A stretch of 64,000 nucleotides of DNA from an uncultured Planctomycetia bacterium (GCA_937871505.1 CALMPF010000065.1:1-64000); one strand, 5' to 3'. Shown: positions 35,304 through 44,922, counted from the stretch's first letter. Notes: generated from the sequence alone by a model not told the origin. Translations and numbers: made by a program.

Positions 35304-35664
35304 GGGTGCTCCATCTGGTTGTGGACTGGTTGATCTTCCGCAGGGGACTGTCGGGAGTCAAGCGGCTGGAAACGCCGGTTCGGAACGCGGATCGGGCCGA
35401 TACGCACGCGGGTTCATCGGAAGGGCCTGGATGATCCCGATGACTCAGAGGATCTGGGGCCCTGCCGCGATCCGGCGGAGCCAATTATACATAACATGCA
35501 TTATAGGACTATCCTTGGGTTGCAGGGGGGTGGCTGGGGGATCACTGCGGCTTCCGGCCAGCGCCGACTCGGCGGCGAATCGCGTCCAATCGCTGCGCTG
35601 GGTCTCGCCGTGACGCGACGCTCGCCGTCCCGCCGCGTGTCTCGATGGGTCGCCAGCGAGACGC
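35304..35664. other. Intergenic region upstream of toxin-antitoxin pair
   Basis: About 360 bases without a gene. It contains an AT-rich island (35483-35507) that is exceptional in this GC-rich window. The rest is featureless to my eye. Confidence 0.5.
35484..35505 (-). promoter_or_regulatory. AT-rich promoter or operator for toxin-antitoxin genes
   Basis: On the minus strand two perfect TATAAT hexamers (35500-35505 and 35484-35489) flank a partly palindromic ATGCATGTTAT. No good -35 box is visible. The antitoxin start is about 180 nt downstream. An AT-rich palindrome is what Phd- or VapB-type repressors often bind. Confidence 0.35.
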
Positions 35665-38034
35665 TCACCTTGCGATCGCCTCGCGAGCGGATGCTCGATG
35701 CAACGCTGCGAGCGAGACGGCGGTGGTGACAATCCGTCTTCCGTCGGCGTGAACGCTCCCGGCCAGCGAGACCCCGTCGAATGCCTGATCGTGGGCGGAC
35801 GACGCCCGCTCATCGAGCTCCCGCTGCACCGGAACTCGAAGCACCAATGAGGGCGGCCAGCTCCCGTCGCCGAGCTGGCTCTCGAGGAGCCTCTCACCGA
35901 GGCGCCTTGCCAGGTCGGTCGCTTCTCGACGCAGTGCCTCCGAGTCCAGGGTTCGGGCGAGGACGATCGCGACCCTGAGGCGATGAGCCGCGTCGAAGGC
36001 GGACGACGGCTCCGGCAGCGCGATCAGTTGGTGCGCGATCGAGCGAAGAGACCGGCCGACGGCGATCGTCGGATCGGTGCCCAGAACCGGCGGAGCTGCA
36101 TGGACCATCTCGACACGGCTGCCAGCCTCGAACGCCGTGAGCGATCCGACCAGCTCGATGAACTCGAGGAGTCGCGCCCAGCCGTACGCCGGAGTCGTCC
36201 ACCAGAATGTCCTCCCCGCGCCATGTCGAAGCAGCGAATCGAGGATGACCCGCGCCGCGGCGTGATCGCCGGATTCATGGAGAGCGCAGCCGACCACGGC
36301 AGCGACGTCATCGTGGGCACCGGCCCAGCGGCCGAATCGGGCACCAATGAACGTGTGAACGCCGCCGGCGGCATCGACGTGGTGCCGGAGCGCTGATGCG
36401 CGATCGGAGACCTCCGGCGCGACCGGGACCGCCCTGAGGAGTCGAGTCGCCCAGGCGGTGCTGTCGGCGTCGCATGCGGTGCTGCCGTTGTATCCCCAGC
36501 CATCACGGCGCCGCAGCGCGGCGAGGGCGTGCGCGGCGCGGGTCACCGAGTGACGGGATGGAGCGTCGTGATCCTCCCCGGACGCGAGCGACTCCAGCAG
36601 CGAGCATCCCACGAGCGCCGTCGTCCAGGCGTCAGAGGCTCCCGGCTCGAGCGCGTACTCCCTCCAGCAGCCGTCGTCGCTCTGCATGCGTCGGAGGAAT
36701 GAGCGAGCCGCATCGCAGCACCGCGCGACGGAGCGTCCCCGACGCCGTGGGTCGATGGCACCGGCGGCATCCGCGACCTCGATCGCGACGGTCGACCGAG
36801 TCTCTCGCGTGGTGCCAGGCATCCCGGATCCCCTCTCGTCGATCACGACGGTGGATCGTGGGCTCGCCTGGATCGGCCGCGCGTAGAGCGTCGCGCCGAG
36901 AGCACCCGCCTGCGCACCGAGACTGATGAACTCGCATGCCGCATCGGCGAATGCGCTGCGGAGTCGCTGCATGAATCCGCTCGCCGACGCGCCGTCGAGC
37001 CGATGCTCGTCCGCCCACCTGCCGAATGCCCGGAGCACGTCGCCGTGGCGGTCGCAGGCGATGGTCTGGAGCGAGAGGTCGAACTTCACGCGCGCCACCG
37101 CCGACTCGTTCGATGCGGTACGTAGGTCGTAGCCGATCGTCACGCCCTGCCGGGCGAAGCCACCGCCTTCCATCCCTGACATCGACTCGACCGTTGCGAC
37201 GCAGCCGATGCATGGTTCCGCGCTCCGGCGGTGCGACTCGGGCGTCAGCGCCGCGAGCGTCGCCGCCGATGGCTCCTCGACGCCGACGTAGAGCCGGATC
37301 ACCGGGAGACGACCGTCGACGAAGGCCACCCCGATCCCGACCGGCACGGCGCGATCGGCGATCCTGGCGCGAAGCGGCTCGAGGATCTCGCATCCGCCGC
37401 GCACCCCGGCGACCCGAGCGATCGCGCGCGCACGCGCCCAGCGCGAGGCGGGATCGCCGTGTCGCAGGTTGGCGTAGAGCCGGAGTTCGATCGAGCCGTC
37501 ACTCGGCGCCGCCGCGACCGGCAGAGTCGCGGGGGTCGCGCTCATCCCCAGCCAGATCCCGCCCCAGAGCGCCCGGGTCGCCTCGATGCCGCTCGGGAGC
37601 GCCTCCGTCAAGATCGACCGGGCGATCGGTTCGATGCGCCAGCCGAGCGCGGCCCCGAGCGAGGAGAGCACATGAAGCGAACAGTCGATCTGGAGCGGCA
37701 CGTCGAGCGTGAGGTCCCCGGGTTCGACGAGCATCCTGAACCGCAGGGCCCGGAAGCCGCGAACGAGTTCATGCGAGTAGACGATCGGCGTGCCGTCGTG
37801 GCAGAGCGACGGCCGACGCGGCAGGTCCGCGCGGGGGTCCTCCACGGACGTCGCGACGCCGACCCTGCGCCCCCCCGGCCCGACCGACCCGTCACGCCTC
37901 ACCGCGCGCCGCCCGATCCGTGTGCTCGCGACCAGCGCGGCGTGCACGCTCCGAAGGGCCGGACTCCAGGAGCACGACGGCGTGACGAAGTCGTCGAACC
38001 AGCGCTGGTGCGCCTGCTCGACCACGTCCGTCAT
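35665..38034 (-). CDS. Large protein with C-terminal prenyltransferase/terpene-cyclase-like toroid
   Basis: A 789-aa protein of unknown role. The C-terminal 400 residues carry repeated helix-pair segments with 'DGCWREY', 'DGWGYNGSTACDADSTAWATRLL' and 'DGSWPPSLVLRVP', the QW-like repeats of squalene-cyclase or prenyltransferase alpha-toroids. No DxDD or DDxxD catalytic motif was found. The N-terminal 400 residues are mixed beta ('IRLYVGVEE', 'RVKFDLSLQTIA'), and I could not assign them; an ABBA prenyltransferase-type fold is only a guess. ATG at 38034 is used; a TTG at 38103 or an in-frame GTG between them could be the true start, since 38103 is only 9 nt after the preceding stop. It is last in a three-gene minus-strand cluster. 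Confidence 0.6.
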   Translation of the reverse strand: MTDVVEQAHQRWFDDFVTPSCSWSPALRSVHAALVASTRIGRRAVRRDGSVGPGGRRVGVATSVEDPRADLPRRPSLCHDGTPIVYSHELVRGFRALRFRMLVEPGDLTLDVPLQIDCSLHVLSSLGAALGWRIEPIARSILTEALPSGIEATRALWGGIWLGMSATPATLPVAAAPSDGSIELRLYANLRHGDPASRWARARAIARVAGVRGGCEILEPLRARIADRAVPVGIGVAFVDGRLPVIRLYVGVEEPSAATLAALTPESHRRSAEPCIGCVATVESMSGMEGGGFARQGVTIGYDLRTASNESAVARVKFDLSLQTIACDRHGDVLRAFGRWADEHRLDGASASGFMQRLRSAFADAACEFISLGAQAGALGATLYARPIQASPRSTVVIDERGSGMPGTTRETRSTVAIEVADAAGAIDPRRRGRSVARCCDAARSFLRRMQSDDGCWREYALEPGASDAWTTALVGCSLLESLASGEDHDAPSRHSVTRAAHALAALRRRDGWGYNGSTACDADSTAWATRLLRAVPVAPEVSDRASALRHHVDAAGGVHTFIGARFGRWAGAHDDVAAVVGCALHESGDHAAARVILDSLLRHGAGRTFWWTTPAYGWARLLEFIELVGSLTAFEAGSRVEMVHAAPPVLGTDPTIAVGRSLRSIAHQLIALPEPSSAFDAAHRLRVAIVLARTLDSEALRREATDLARRLGERLLESQLGDGSWPPSLVLRVPVQRELDERASSAHDQAFDGVSLAGSVHADGRRIVTTAVSLAALHRASAREAIAR

Positions 38035-38112
38035 CGCCGTAGTGCGTTCACGATCCACCAGCGCCTCGCGAGGTGCGACAATCCCGTTCGGGATGGGTCT
38101 CAAGTCGCAGTC

Positions 38113-38847
38113 TCAGCTCTTCGGGATGATGTCTACGGTCACCGCCCCACCGGTGGTGCCCACGCCGCCTGGCGCGCCATGGGCTCCATCGTCACCGCCG
38201 CCGCCACCGGGATCACCCGCGCCGCCGATGCCGCCGGACCCCGCGCTCCCAGGCGCACCGGGCGTGCCGGGAGGTCCGCCGGAGAGTCCGTCGGAAGGAT
38301 CAGCGATGACGTTGGGGAAGATGACGTCGGGGTTGTAGAGCAGGAGCACGTGGCCTCCACTGCCGCCGTTGCCGGCCTTGCCACCGTTGCCGCCGTTGCC
38401 GCCACGACCTCCCTTGCCTCCGGCGCCGCGCTTGCCGTCCTTGGCATGCGGCTCGCAGCCCTTGCCGCTGCCACCGGGTCCGCCAGGACCACCGTCCTGA
38501 CCATCGCCACCCGCGGCGCCGTCACCGCCCCGACCGCCGCTGCCACCGCGTCCGCCGCGGTAGTTCAGCGTGATCGTGCCGGAGTAGAACGTCCCGTCGA
38601 TGGTCTGGATGACGCCGGGGCCGCCGTCGCCGCCCGGTCCGCCGTGACCGCCGTTGGGGCCGGTCGCGCCGGTTCCGCCCGCGGCGCCGGGACCGCCGTT
38701 GGTCGGCTTCTCATCGCCCCACGTGCTGCACTCGGCGTCCTTGCCGGAGTAGCCCTGCGGTGCAGCCGCGGGCTTCGCGGGCTTGGGTCCGAATGACCCA
38801 TCGATGCCATGGCCGCCGTCGGCCCCTGGTCCATTGAACATTCCCAT
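38113..38847 (-). CDS. Collagen-like glycine-rich protein
   Basis: A 244-aa protein, about 40 percent Gly. Two long Gly-Gly-X or Gly-X-Y tracts (residues about 45-80 and 95-150, and again 190-235) enclose short non-Gly strands 'VIQTIDGTFYSGTITLNY' and 'HVLLLYNPDVIFPNVI'. There is no signal peptide. The function is unknown; it looks like a structural repeat protein. The ATG at 38847 has a GAAAGGAAG ribosome binding site 9-10 nt upstream. It sits 97 nt downstream of the Cys-motif gene and 9 nt or more before the cyclase-like gene, so the three probably share a transcript. Confidence 0.65.
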   Translation of the reverse strand: MGMFNGPGADGGHGIDGSFGPKPAKPAAAPQGYSGKDAECSTWGDEKPTNGGPGAAGGTGATGPNGGHGGPGGDGGPGVIQTIDGTFYSGTITLNYRGGRGGSGGRGGDGAAGGDGQDGGPGGPGGSGKGCEPHAKDGKRGAGGKGGRGGNGGNGGKAGNGGSGGHVLLLYNPDVIFPNVIADPSDGLSGGPPGTPGAPGSAGSGGIGGAGDPGGGGGDDGAHGAPGGVGTTGGAVTVDIIPKS

Positions 38848-38944
38848 TGGAATCCAACTTCCTTTCTGGTTCGAGCCCGCCTCGATGCGACGGTGCGGAG
38901 CGGACTCCGGACCGCGAGAGGCGCGCAGCGTGAGTCGTCTGATC

Positions 38945-39760
38945 TCAGACGCGCTTGATCTGGTACGCGAAGAGCTTCGTGGAGGGCCCGAGCGTGATCC
39001 GTCCGTTCCCCACCACCACGACGTTGTCGAAGGTGACGGTGGCGAAGCCGGAGAAGACGACATGCTCGTCGGGACAGACCAGGAGGTCGGTGCCGACGAA
39101 CACAGGCAGCCGCTTCACCCGCTCGAGCACCCACTCCGCAACCGCCGCGTAGGGCCCGCGGGCGACGACGCCGTCGTCGACCTCGCCGTAGAGCAGGTTG
39201 AAGGCGAGGTTGTTCACCGCCTCGCGCTGGTCCTCCCGGAGTTTCTCATACTGGAAGCGCTCGGTCGGCACGGCGTGCAGCGCAACCGGTCGAGACGTCA
39301 CCGCGCTGCGGCAGCCGCACGACCCGCGCCCCGCGCTCGAGGACTTCCCCGTCGCGGATCCATCCGCAGAGCGCGCAGGGCGCCCTGGCATGGGAACACC
39401 GGCGAGCGCCTTGAGCTGGGCGAGCGACGAGACCTCGACATCGACGAGGTGGCTGTCGAAATCTGGGATCGGCGGCGCGACTCGGCGCACGCGGTCGAGC
39501 CGGATGGTCCGGTCGTTGCCGCAGATCGCCAGCCACCTGAGCCGCTCGAAGAGCGACTCGGAGACCTGGAGGTGTCCGATCTGGGCCCGCTTCCAATCGG
39601 GGTCGGCCTTCATGAAGTGGCCGGCGTGGGCCTTGTAGGAGGCCGACGCCCGTTCCATCGAGATCATGAAGCCGTCGTCGCGCCCGGTCGCTGCGGCGAC
39701 CGAGCGGCCTGCTGACTCGCCACCGCCGGCGGCGTCCTTCGACTTCTCGCAGTCGCACAT
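38945..39760 (-). CDS. Hypothetical protein with Cys-rich start, first of cluster
   Basis: A 271-aa protein I do not recognise. It starts MCDCEKSK (two Cys in the first four residues). A helical part follows ('RASASYKAHAGHFMKADPDW', with 'LFERLRWLAICGNDRTIRL'), then a Ser/Gly-rich linker with 'GRGSCGCRSAV', and a beta-rich end ('HVVFSGFATVTF' and 'NVVVVGNGRITLG') that resembles a short parallel-beta or right-handed coil segment. The start at 39760 has GAGGAGG about 8 nt upstream. It is the first of the three-gene minus-strand cluster with the Gly-rich and cyclase-like proteins. Confidence 0.6.
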   Translation of the reverse strand: MCDCEKSKDAAGGGESAGRSVAAATGRDDGFMISMERASASYKAHAGHFMKADPDWKRAQIGHLQVSESLFERLRWLAICGNDRTIRLDRVRRVAPPIPDFDSHLVDVEVSSLAQLKALAGVPMPGRPARSADGSATGKSSSAGRGSCGCRSAVTSRPVALHAVPTERFQYEKLREDQREAVNNLAFNLLYGEVDDGVVARGPYAAVAEWVLERVKRLPVFVGTDLLVCPDEHVVFSGFATVTFDNVVVVGNGRITLGPSTKLFAYQIKRV

Positions 39761-40203
39761 GAGGTCATCCTCCTCGACCGTCGGTTCGATCGTGCGCGGA
39801 GCGACGCTCAACGCACTGAGCGCTGTGCGCCGTCCTCCAGGCGACGGTCGAGCCTGGCGGATGCCCGAAGAAGCCGGCCGACCGCTCGGATGCGTTGAAC
39901 AAAGTCGAAAGAACTTCGCGTTTACCGCTCGCGGGCCGATTGGCACGGGAGCGACCCTCGCAACCTGTGGCGAAGGCGCGTTGACGGCGAGGAGGAGCGG
40001 GGAGGCGAAGGTCCCGACAGGAATCTGGGAGCCGCGACGAAGCGGGATCCGCAGTGATGCAGGCACGTGGCGGCGACGACGCGACGCGCACTTCCGCTCG
40101 TCCGCAGCCCGAACGCCGCACGCCAAAGGCTGCTTGGCGTCGCCGGAGCAGAAGCCATGGGGCGTTGCAGTCTCCGGCGGACGGGCGGGTCCGACGTCTC
40201 CGA
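39761..40203. other. Intergenic region holding MITE-like copy B
   Basis: About 440 bases between two minus-strand genes. The main content is the repeat element at 39960-40133. Nothing else is recognised, apart from the presumed promoter of the Cys-rich gene just above 39760. Confidence 0.5.
39960..40133. repeat. MITE-like element, copy B
   Basis: Related to 20222-20383: left end GCAACCTGTGGCGAA, core CGACGAAGCGGGATCCGCAG, then CCGCTCGTCCGCAGCCC, and right end CGCCAAAGGCTGC. The inverted ends are less perfect than in copy A. The direction is the same as copy A. One copy is inside and one outside the CRISPR island. Confidence 0.55.
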
Positions 40204-41145
40204 TCACTCGCCGCGGCAGATCTCGAACGCCTCGCGCAGCGAGGCCTGAGGATCGCGCGACGGAATGAACTCCTGACCGAGGTATCCGGTGAAGCCCGTC
40301 TCGACGATGGCACGGCAGATCGCCGGGTAGTTGAGCTCCTGCGAGCCGTCGATCTCGCGGCGTCCCGGGACGCCGCCGGTGTGGTAATGGGCGATCGCGT
40401 GGGCGCTGTCGCGGATCGTCCTGATCACGTCGCCCTCCATGATCTGCATGTGGTAGATGTCGTAGAGCAGCCGGAAGCGCAGCGATCCGACCTCCTCGAC
40501 GAGGGCCACGCCCCAGGCGGTGCGGTCGGCCATGTAGTCGCGATGGTCGACCTTGCTGTTCAAGAGCTCCATGACCAGGGTCACGCCGAGCGACTCGGCC
40601 AGCGGCGTCAGGCGCCGCAGGCCTGCGGCGCAGTGGCGGAGACCCTCGGCGTCGGACATCCCGTCGCGGTTGCCGGAGAAGACGATCATCTGCGGGATCT
40701 TCGCCGCCGCGACCAGCGGGAGGAGCCGCTCGCCCTCGCGGACTGCGTCGTCGTGGTGCGCCGGACGATTGAAGCCCCGCGCGATCGTCGTCGGTCCGTT
40801 GGCGACGGCGCAGGAGAGACCCTGCGCCGCGACGACCGGCCACTCCGCCTCGCCGAGCAGCTCGATCGAGCCATACCCGATCGACGTCGCGAGCGCGCAG
40901 AGCGCTTCGAGCGGCATCCCGCCGTAGCACCAGCGACAGATGGACTGGCGCACGCGGCCGGGCTCGCGCGGCGCCGCGACCGTCCGCTCGGCCGTCGTCG
41001 CGCTTCGTGAAGCGCCGGAGGCCGAGGCGACCGCCGATCCTGCGGCAAGTCCGCCGACGAACGCGGTGCGGACGAAGCGCCGCCGGTCTGGGTGCGACCC
41101 CGCATCGATTGCCGCGGGCGAAGAGCGCTCGCTCGATCGGTTCAT
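40204..41145 (-). CDS. Tat-exported hydroxypyruvate isomerase-like TIM-barrel protein
   Basis: A 313-aa protein of the xylose isomerase-like TIM-barrel family, closest in motif to hydroxypyruvate isomerase: 'NSKVDHRDYM', 'LYDIYHMQIMEGD' and 'HYHTGGVPGRREID', with 'YLGQEFIP' at the end. The metal-binding Glu, Asp and His positions appear present. Residues 21-50 include a twin-arginine signal, 'DRRRFVRTAFVGGLAAGSA', so it is probably exported folded with its metal. Such Tat-tagged isomerases are common in planctomycetes. The substrate is unknown. It is divergent from the large secreted gene at 41323. Confidence 0.85.
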   Translation of the reverse strand: MNRSSERSSPAAIDAGSHPDRRRFVRTAFVGGLAAGSAVASASGASRSATTAERTVAAPREPGRVRQSICRWCYGGMPLEALCALATSIGYGSIELLGEAEWPVVAAQGLSCAVANGPTTIARGFNRPAHHDDAVREGERLLPLVAAAKIPQMIVFSGNRDGMSDAEGLRHCAAGLRRLTPLAESLGVTLVMELLNSKVDHRDYMADRTAWGVALVEEVGSLRFRLLYDIYHMQIMEGDVIRTIRDSAHAIAHYHTGGVPGRREIDGSQELNYPAICRAIVETGFTGYLGQEFIPSRDPQASLREAFEICRGE

Positions 41146-41322
41146 GCCGCGAGGATACCGGGCGGTGCGGTCGCGCGATCGAGGGCCGGTGCGAACGTCT
41201 CGGTCGTTGCGGTCACCCCGGCGCTCCGAACCGCCGCTTCCGGAGCCCTGAGACGCCCTCAGCCGAGGGCGGCGCTCCGCCGCGCGGCGAGGGATGCGGT
41301 TCTCCGAGTACCGTGGTGTGCG

Positions 41323-44300
41323 ATGGCGCGCCCTCGATCGGGACCGGCAGCTTCGACCCTCGCCCTTCTCGCTGCGCTGATCGCCGCGCCGGCGACGGCG
41401 CGCGACGAGGTCGTCGAGGGCGAGCGGGAGCGGTCGGCCGGCGCGACGGCGACGGCAACGCCTTCAGAGGTCCTGCGCCCGACCCCCCTTCCCGAGGCCG
41501 CGCTGGCGCCCGGGAGCGCCCTGCTCATCCCGCATGGGCTCGGCTCCGCCGAGGTCGTCGAGATCGCGGACGAGCCGCGCGCGGAGCGCATCGAACTGCG
41601 CCTTCCCGAAGGGCTCCGCCTCCGGCTCGTCCGCACGCCCGCCGGCGCGATTCCGGGAGCCGATGACGCTCTCGCGCTCTTCAGGCTCGATCACGGCGAC
41701 GAGGGGAGCCTCGAGCCCGACGTCGCGTCCGAGTCGGTGGTCGCGGCGGCGCTCTCGATTCGCGACGGTCGCGTTCATGCGCTGATCACGACCTCGGCGG
41801 AGGCGTGGTCGATCGAACCCCATCCCGCAGCGATCGAGCGCTCGGATCGTCGTCATCTGCTCGCGCGCACCGGCGACCTGCTTCCGGGGGCGTTCATCTG
41901 CGGAGCCACCGCCGAGGAGATCGCCGTCCCTCCCCCCACCGCCGCCGCAGAGGGCGAGGCGCGCTCGAAGGAGACGGAGGCTCGCTGCGTGCGACGGCTC
42001 GCGATCGCGCTGGCGATCGACCCTGCGCTGGCTCCCGTCGGCGCCGCCGCGGCGGGCGGGGTCAAGGGTGCGCTCGATCAGAGGATGCGCGACGAGGCGG
42101 CGCTCCTGATGACCGCCGTGGCATCGCTGCTCGAGCGCTCGGTTCACGTCGCCGTCGAGCTCATCGCGTTCGGGCCATCGCACGCCGTGGACGAGGATGG
42201 CGCGATTCGCTCCATCGGCGCGGTCTATGGCGAGTTCTGGGGAGAACTCTCAGGTCTGGCCCCCGGCGACGGGCGCGGGGCGATGCAGGGGGAGTCCGCG
42301 CGCGAGCCGTCGTCGGGGTCGGCGTCGCGCCCGGTCGTCTCGCTGCTCCTCTCGGCGGCCGCGATCGAGCCCATCGAGGGGGCGGCGTGCTTCGGCCTCG
42401 CGTGGGTCGGCGGCATCGGAGGCGGGCCGGCGCAGCGACTCGCCGTCGCATGCATCGGGAGCCAGCCAAGCCTGATCGGTCGCTCCGGGGCGATCCTCCA
42501 CCAGCTCGCCCACACCCTCGGCGCCGCGCACTGCGAGGGCGACGGATGCGCCGCGATGGTCCGCCGCTGGTCTCTCCCGCCGGTTCCGCTTCTCTGCGAG
42601 CGCGCTTCGTCCCAGATCGATGCGCTCGTTCACCGACGCACCGCGATCGAGGCGCCGAGGCCGGAGGCTCCGCGGGAACTGCGCGCTTCGGAGAATGCGA
42701 GCTGTTCCGCCATCGAGCTGGCGTGGAGCGCCGTCGACGGCGCCGATCGCTACCACGTCTGGCGCCTGCCGACTTCCGACGACGGCAGCGATGCAGAGCG
42801 CGTGTTCATCGCGACGGTCTCGACCCCCGAGGCCCGCGACGAGACGGCTCCGATCGGTGCGCCGCTCGCGTACCACGTCGTCGCCGAGGGACTCTGCGGA
42901 GCGAGCGACGCATCGCCGGAGGTCCGCGTCCGGCGAACGCCTCCGCCGGCGCACGCGGTCTCGCAGGTCCGTGCATCGGACGGGAGCGCCTGTGGCGTCG
43001 TCCGCGTGACGTGGACGCCCTCCGACGGGGCGGCGGCCTACGCGGTTCTCCGCAACGTCGTGAACAACCCGAGCACCGCGACCGAGATCGCCCGCGCCGA
43101 GGCCCCTCCCTTCGACGACCCGCAGCAGGATCTTGCGCTGCGCTGGTACTGGGTCCGCGCCCTCGATGGGTGCGGACGGCCGGGCCCGACCGGGCGCGGC
43201 GACAGCGGCGTCGCGGGCAGCGTTCCTCCGGCGCCGACGGGCATCTCGGCCACGGACGGAACCGCGTGCGAGTCGGTGCAGGTTTCGTGGAACCCCGTCG
43301 GGGGCGTCGGGCGCTACGCGGTCTGGCGAAGCGACGGAGTCGATCCAGCCAGCGCCGAGCTCCTCGCGATCGTCGATGAACCGTCCTACGAGGATGCCGA
43401 CGCGCCGCTGGACGTCGAGCTGCGGTACTGGATCTCGGCGCTCAACGCCTGCGGTCAGAGCCCGCTCGGCGGTCCCGACATCGGCCGGGCGGCCTCCGCG
43501 ATCCCGCTGGTGATGACGCCCGAGGACCGCCCGCTCCGCTGCGGCGAGGCGTTCGTCGCTGGGGTGCCCGCGCTGGTGAACGCCTCCTGCGCCGATCCGG
43601 TCCGATGGTCGCTCGTCACGGCGCCGGACGGGATGCGTCTCGATGACAACGCCCGGCTTGCGTGGACCGCGACGGCGCCGGGCCGCCATGCGGTGATGCT
43701 CCGCGCCGAGAACGACCGCGGCGCCACCACCGTCGCCTGGACGATCGAGGTCAGGGACGCGACGCCTGCGCTGGCAGTCCCGGAGCGCATCGCGGCCCGC
43801 TGCGGCATTGCCTTCCAGACGCAGCCCGGGGAGCTGCTCAACGCGGGGTGCGCCGGAAGCGTCCGCTGGTCGCTCGAGGGAGCCCCCGAAGGCCTGGCGC
43901 TCGATCCTGCGGGAACGCTCGCCTGGGCATCTCCGACGCTCGGAACGCACCGCGTCGTCGTCGCCGCCGAAAACTCGGCGGGCGTCGATCGGCGGGCGCT
44001 GGCAATCGTCGTCGAGCCCGCCGCGCCGGAGATCGCGCCGCCACCCCGAATCACCGCGCGCGCCGCGCTGCCGTTCAGGACGCGCGGTCCGTCGCTTCTC
44101 AACGAGCCCTGCTCCGGGCCGGTTCGGTACGGGCGCGATCCAGCAGCCGAGGAGCGGTCCGGCTTCGATGTGACCGCCGACGGGATGATCGTCGCGGAGG
44201 CGCCGACCGCCGGACTCCACCGGGTTCACGTCGTGGCCGAGGGCGCCGGCGGCGTCGCGAAGACAGCGGTCGAGATCGAGATCGTCGCGCCCGCGGCCCC

Positions 44301-44865
44301 CGAACTGCGTGCGCTGGCGCTCGGGGCGATCCCGTGCGGCGAGGCGTGGCGCGGCGCGGTGGCGAAGCTCGTCAACCCGGTCGGCGCCGGTGCGGTCCGC
44401 TGGTCGCTCGGCGCCCTCCCGTCGGAGATCGCCGCGACGATCGACGACTCCGGCGTTGTGTCAATCGCGCGCCCTGCGGCAGGGCGCATCGAGATCGAGG
44501 TGACCGCCGCGAACGACCTCGGGAGCGCGACGGTCCGGACTCAACTGACCGTCGACGCGACCGAGCCTCCGCAGGCGCTCCCGATGGATGACGTCGCGCA
44601 CTCGGCAGGAAGCGCCTTCGTCGGTGCCGCACCGCGGCTGGCTCCATCGCCCTGCGTCGGCGCGGTGCGGTGGTCCGTCCTCGAGGCTCCCGATGGAGTC
44701 TCCGTCGATGAGCGCGGCGTCGTGCGCTGGGACGACCCCCCCCTCGGTCGCTTCCGGATCGTGCTCGCGGTTACAGGCGACGCGGGGAGCGACGAGGTCG
44801 CCTTCACGCTCGACGTGATCGTCGGCGAGCCCGAGCGGGAAGCGCCGGTGGAGGTGCAGGCGTGA
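41323..44865 (+). CDS. Large secreted Fn3/Ig-like protein with degenerate metzincin motif
   Basis: An 1180-aa exported protein. The signal peptide spans residues 1-27 (cleavage near ATARD). Residues about 200-430 resemble a metzincin metalloprotease: H393-Q-L-A-H397-T-L-G400-A-A-H403 fits HExxHxxGxxH except that the catalytic Glu is Gln, followed by a Met-turn-like 'CAAMVRRW'. Three Fn3-like domains follow (about 445-715, 'SWNPVGGVGRYAVWRS' type), then five or so Ig-like repeats of about 85 residues ('LVNASCADPVRWSLVTAPDG' type). The start at 41323 opens the signal peptide. The Glu-to-Gln change suggests an inactive peptidase used for binding. It lies 57 nt before tsaE-yacG. Confidence 0.72.
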   Translation: MARPRSGPAASTLALLAALIAAPATARDEVVEGERERSAGATATATPSEVLRPTPLPEAALAPGSALLIPHGLGSAEVVEIADEPRAERIELRLPEGLRLRLVRTPAGAIPGADDALALFRLDHGDEGSLEPDVASESVVAAALSIRDGRVHALITTSAEAWSIEPHPAAIERSDRRHLLARTGDLLPGAFICGATAEEIAVPPPTAAAEGEARSKETEARCVRRLAIALAIDPALAPVGAAAAGGVKGALDQRMRDEAALLMTAVASLLERSVHVAVELIAFGPSHAVDEDGAIRSIGAVYGEFWGELSGLAPGDGRGAMQGESAREPSSGSASRPVVSLLLSAAAIEPIEGAACFGLAWVGGIGGGPAQRLAVACIGSQPSLIGRSGAILHQLAHTLGAAHCEGDGCAAMVRRWSLPPVPLLCERASSQIDALVHRRTAIEAPRPEAPRELRASENASCSAIELAWSAVDGADRYHVWRLPTSDDGSDAERVFIATVSTPEARDETAPIGAPLAYHVVAEGLCGASDASPEVRVRRTPPPAHAVSQVRASDGSACGVVRVTWTPSDGAAAYAVLRNVVNNPSTATEIARAEAPPFDDPQQDLALRWYWVRALDGCGRPGPTGRGDSGVAGSVPPAPTGISATDGTACESVQVSWNPVGGVGRYAVWRSDGVDPASAELLAIVDEPSYEDADAPLDVELRYWISALNACGQSPLGGPDIGRAASAIPLVMTPEDRPLRCGEAFVAGVPALVNASCADPVRWSLVTAPDGMRLDDNARLAWTATAPGRHAVMLRAENDRGATTVAWTIEVRDATPALAVPERIAARCGIAFQTQPGELLNAGCAGSVRWSLEGAPEGLALDPAGTLAWASPTLGTHRVVVAAENSAGVDRRALAIVVEPAAPEIAPPPRITARAALPFRTRGPSLLNEPCSGPVRYGRDPAAEERSGFDVTADGMIVAEAPTAGLHRVHVVAEGAGGVAKTAVEIEIVAPAAPELRALALGAIPCGEAWRGAVAKLVNPVGAGAVRWSLGALPSEIAATIDDSGVVSIARPAAGRIEIEVTAANDLGSATVRTQLTVDATEPPQALPMDDVAHSAGSAFVGAAPRLAPSPCVGAVRWSVLEAPDGVSVDERGVVRWDDPPLGRFRIVLAVTGDAGSDEVAFTLDVIVGEPEREAPVEVQA

Positions 44866-44922
44866 CGCCCGGAGCAGGGTCTCCGCCATCCGTTCCGTCG
44901 TGTCGCCGGGTACGCTCGCGGC

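Noticed and set aside
37231..38796. A 521-aa plus-strand frame opposite the cyclase-like and Gly-rich genes
   Set aside because: Acidic/Arg-rich antisense translation without motifs; the minus-strand genes have ribosome binding sites and recognisable repeats.
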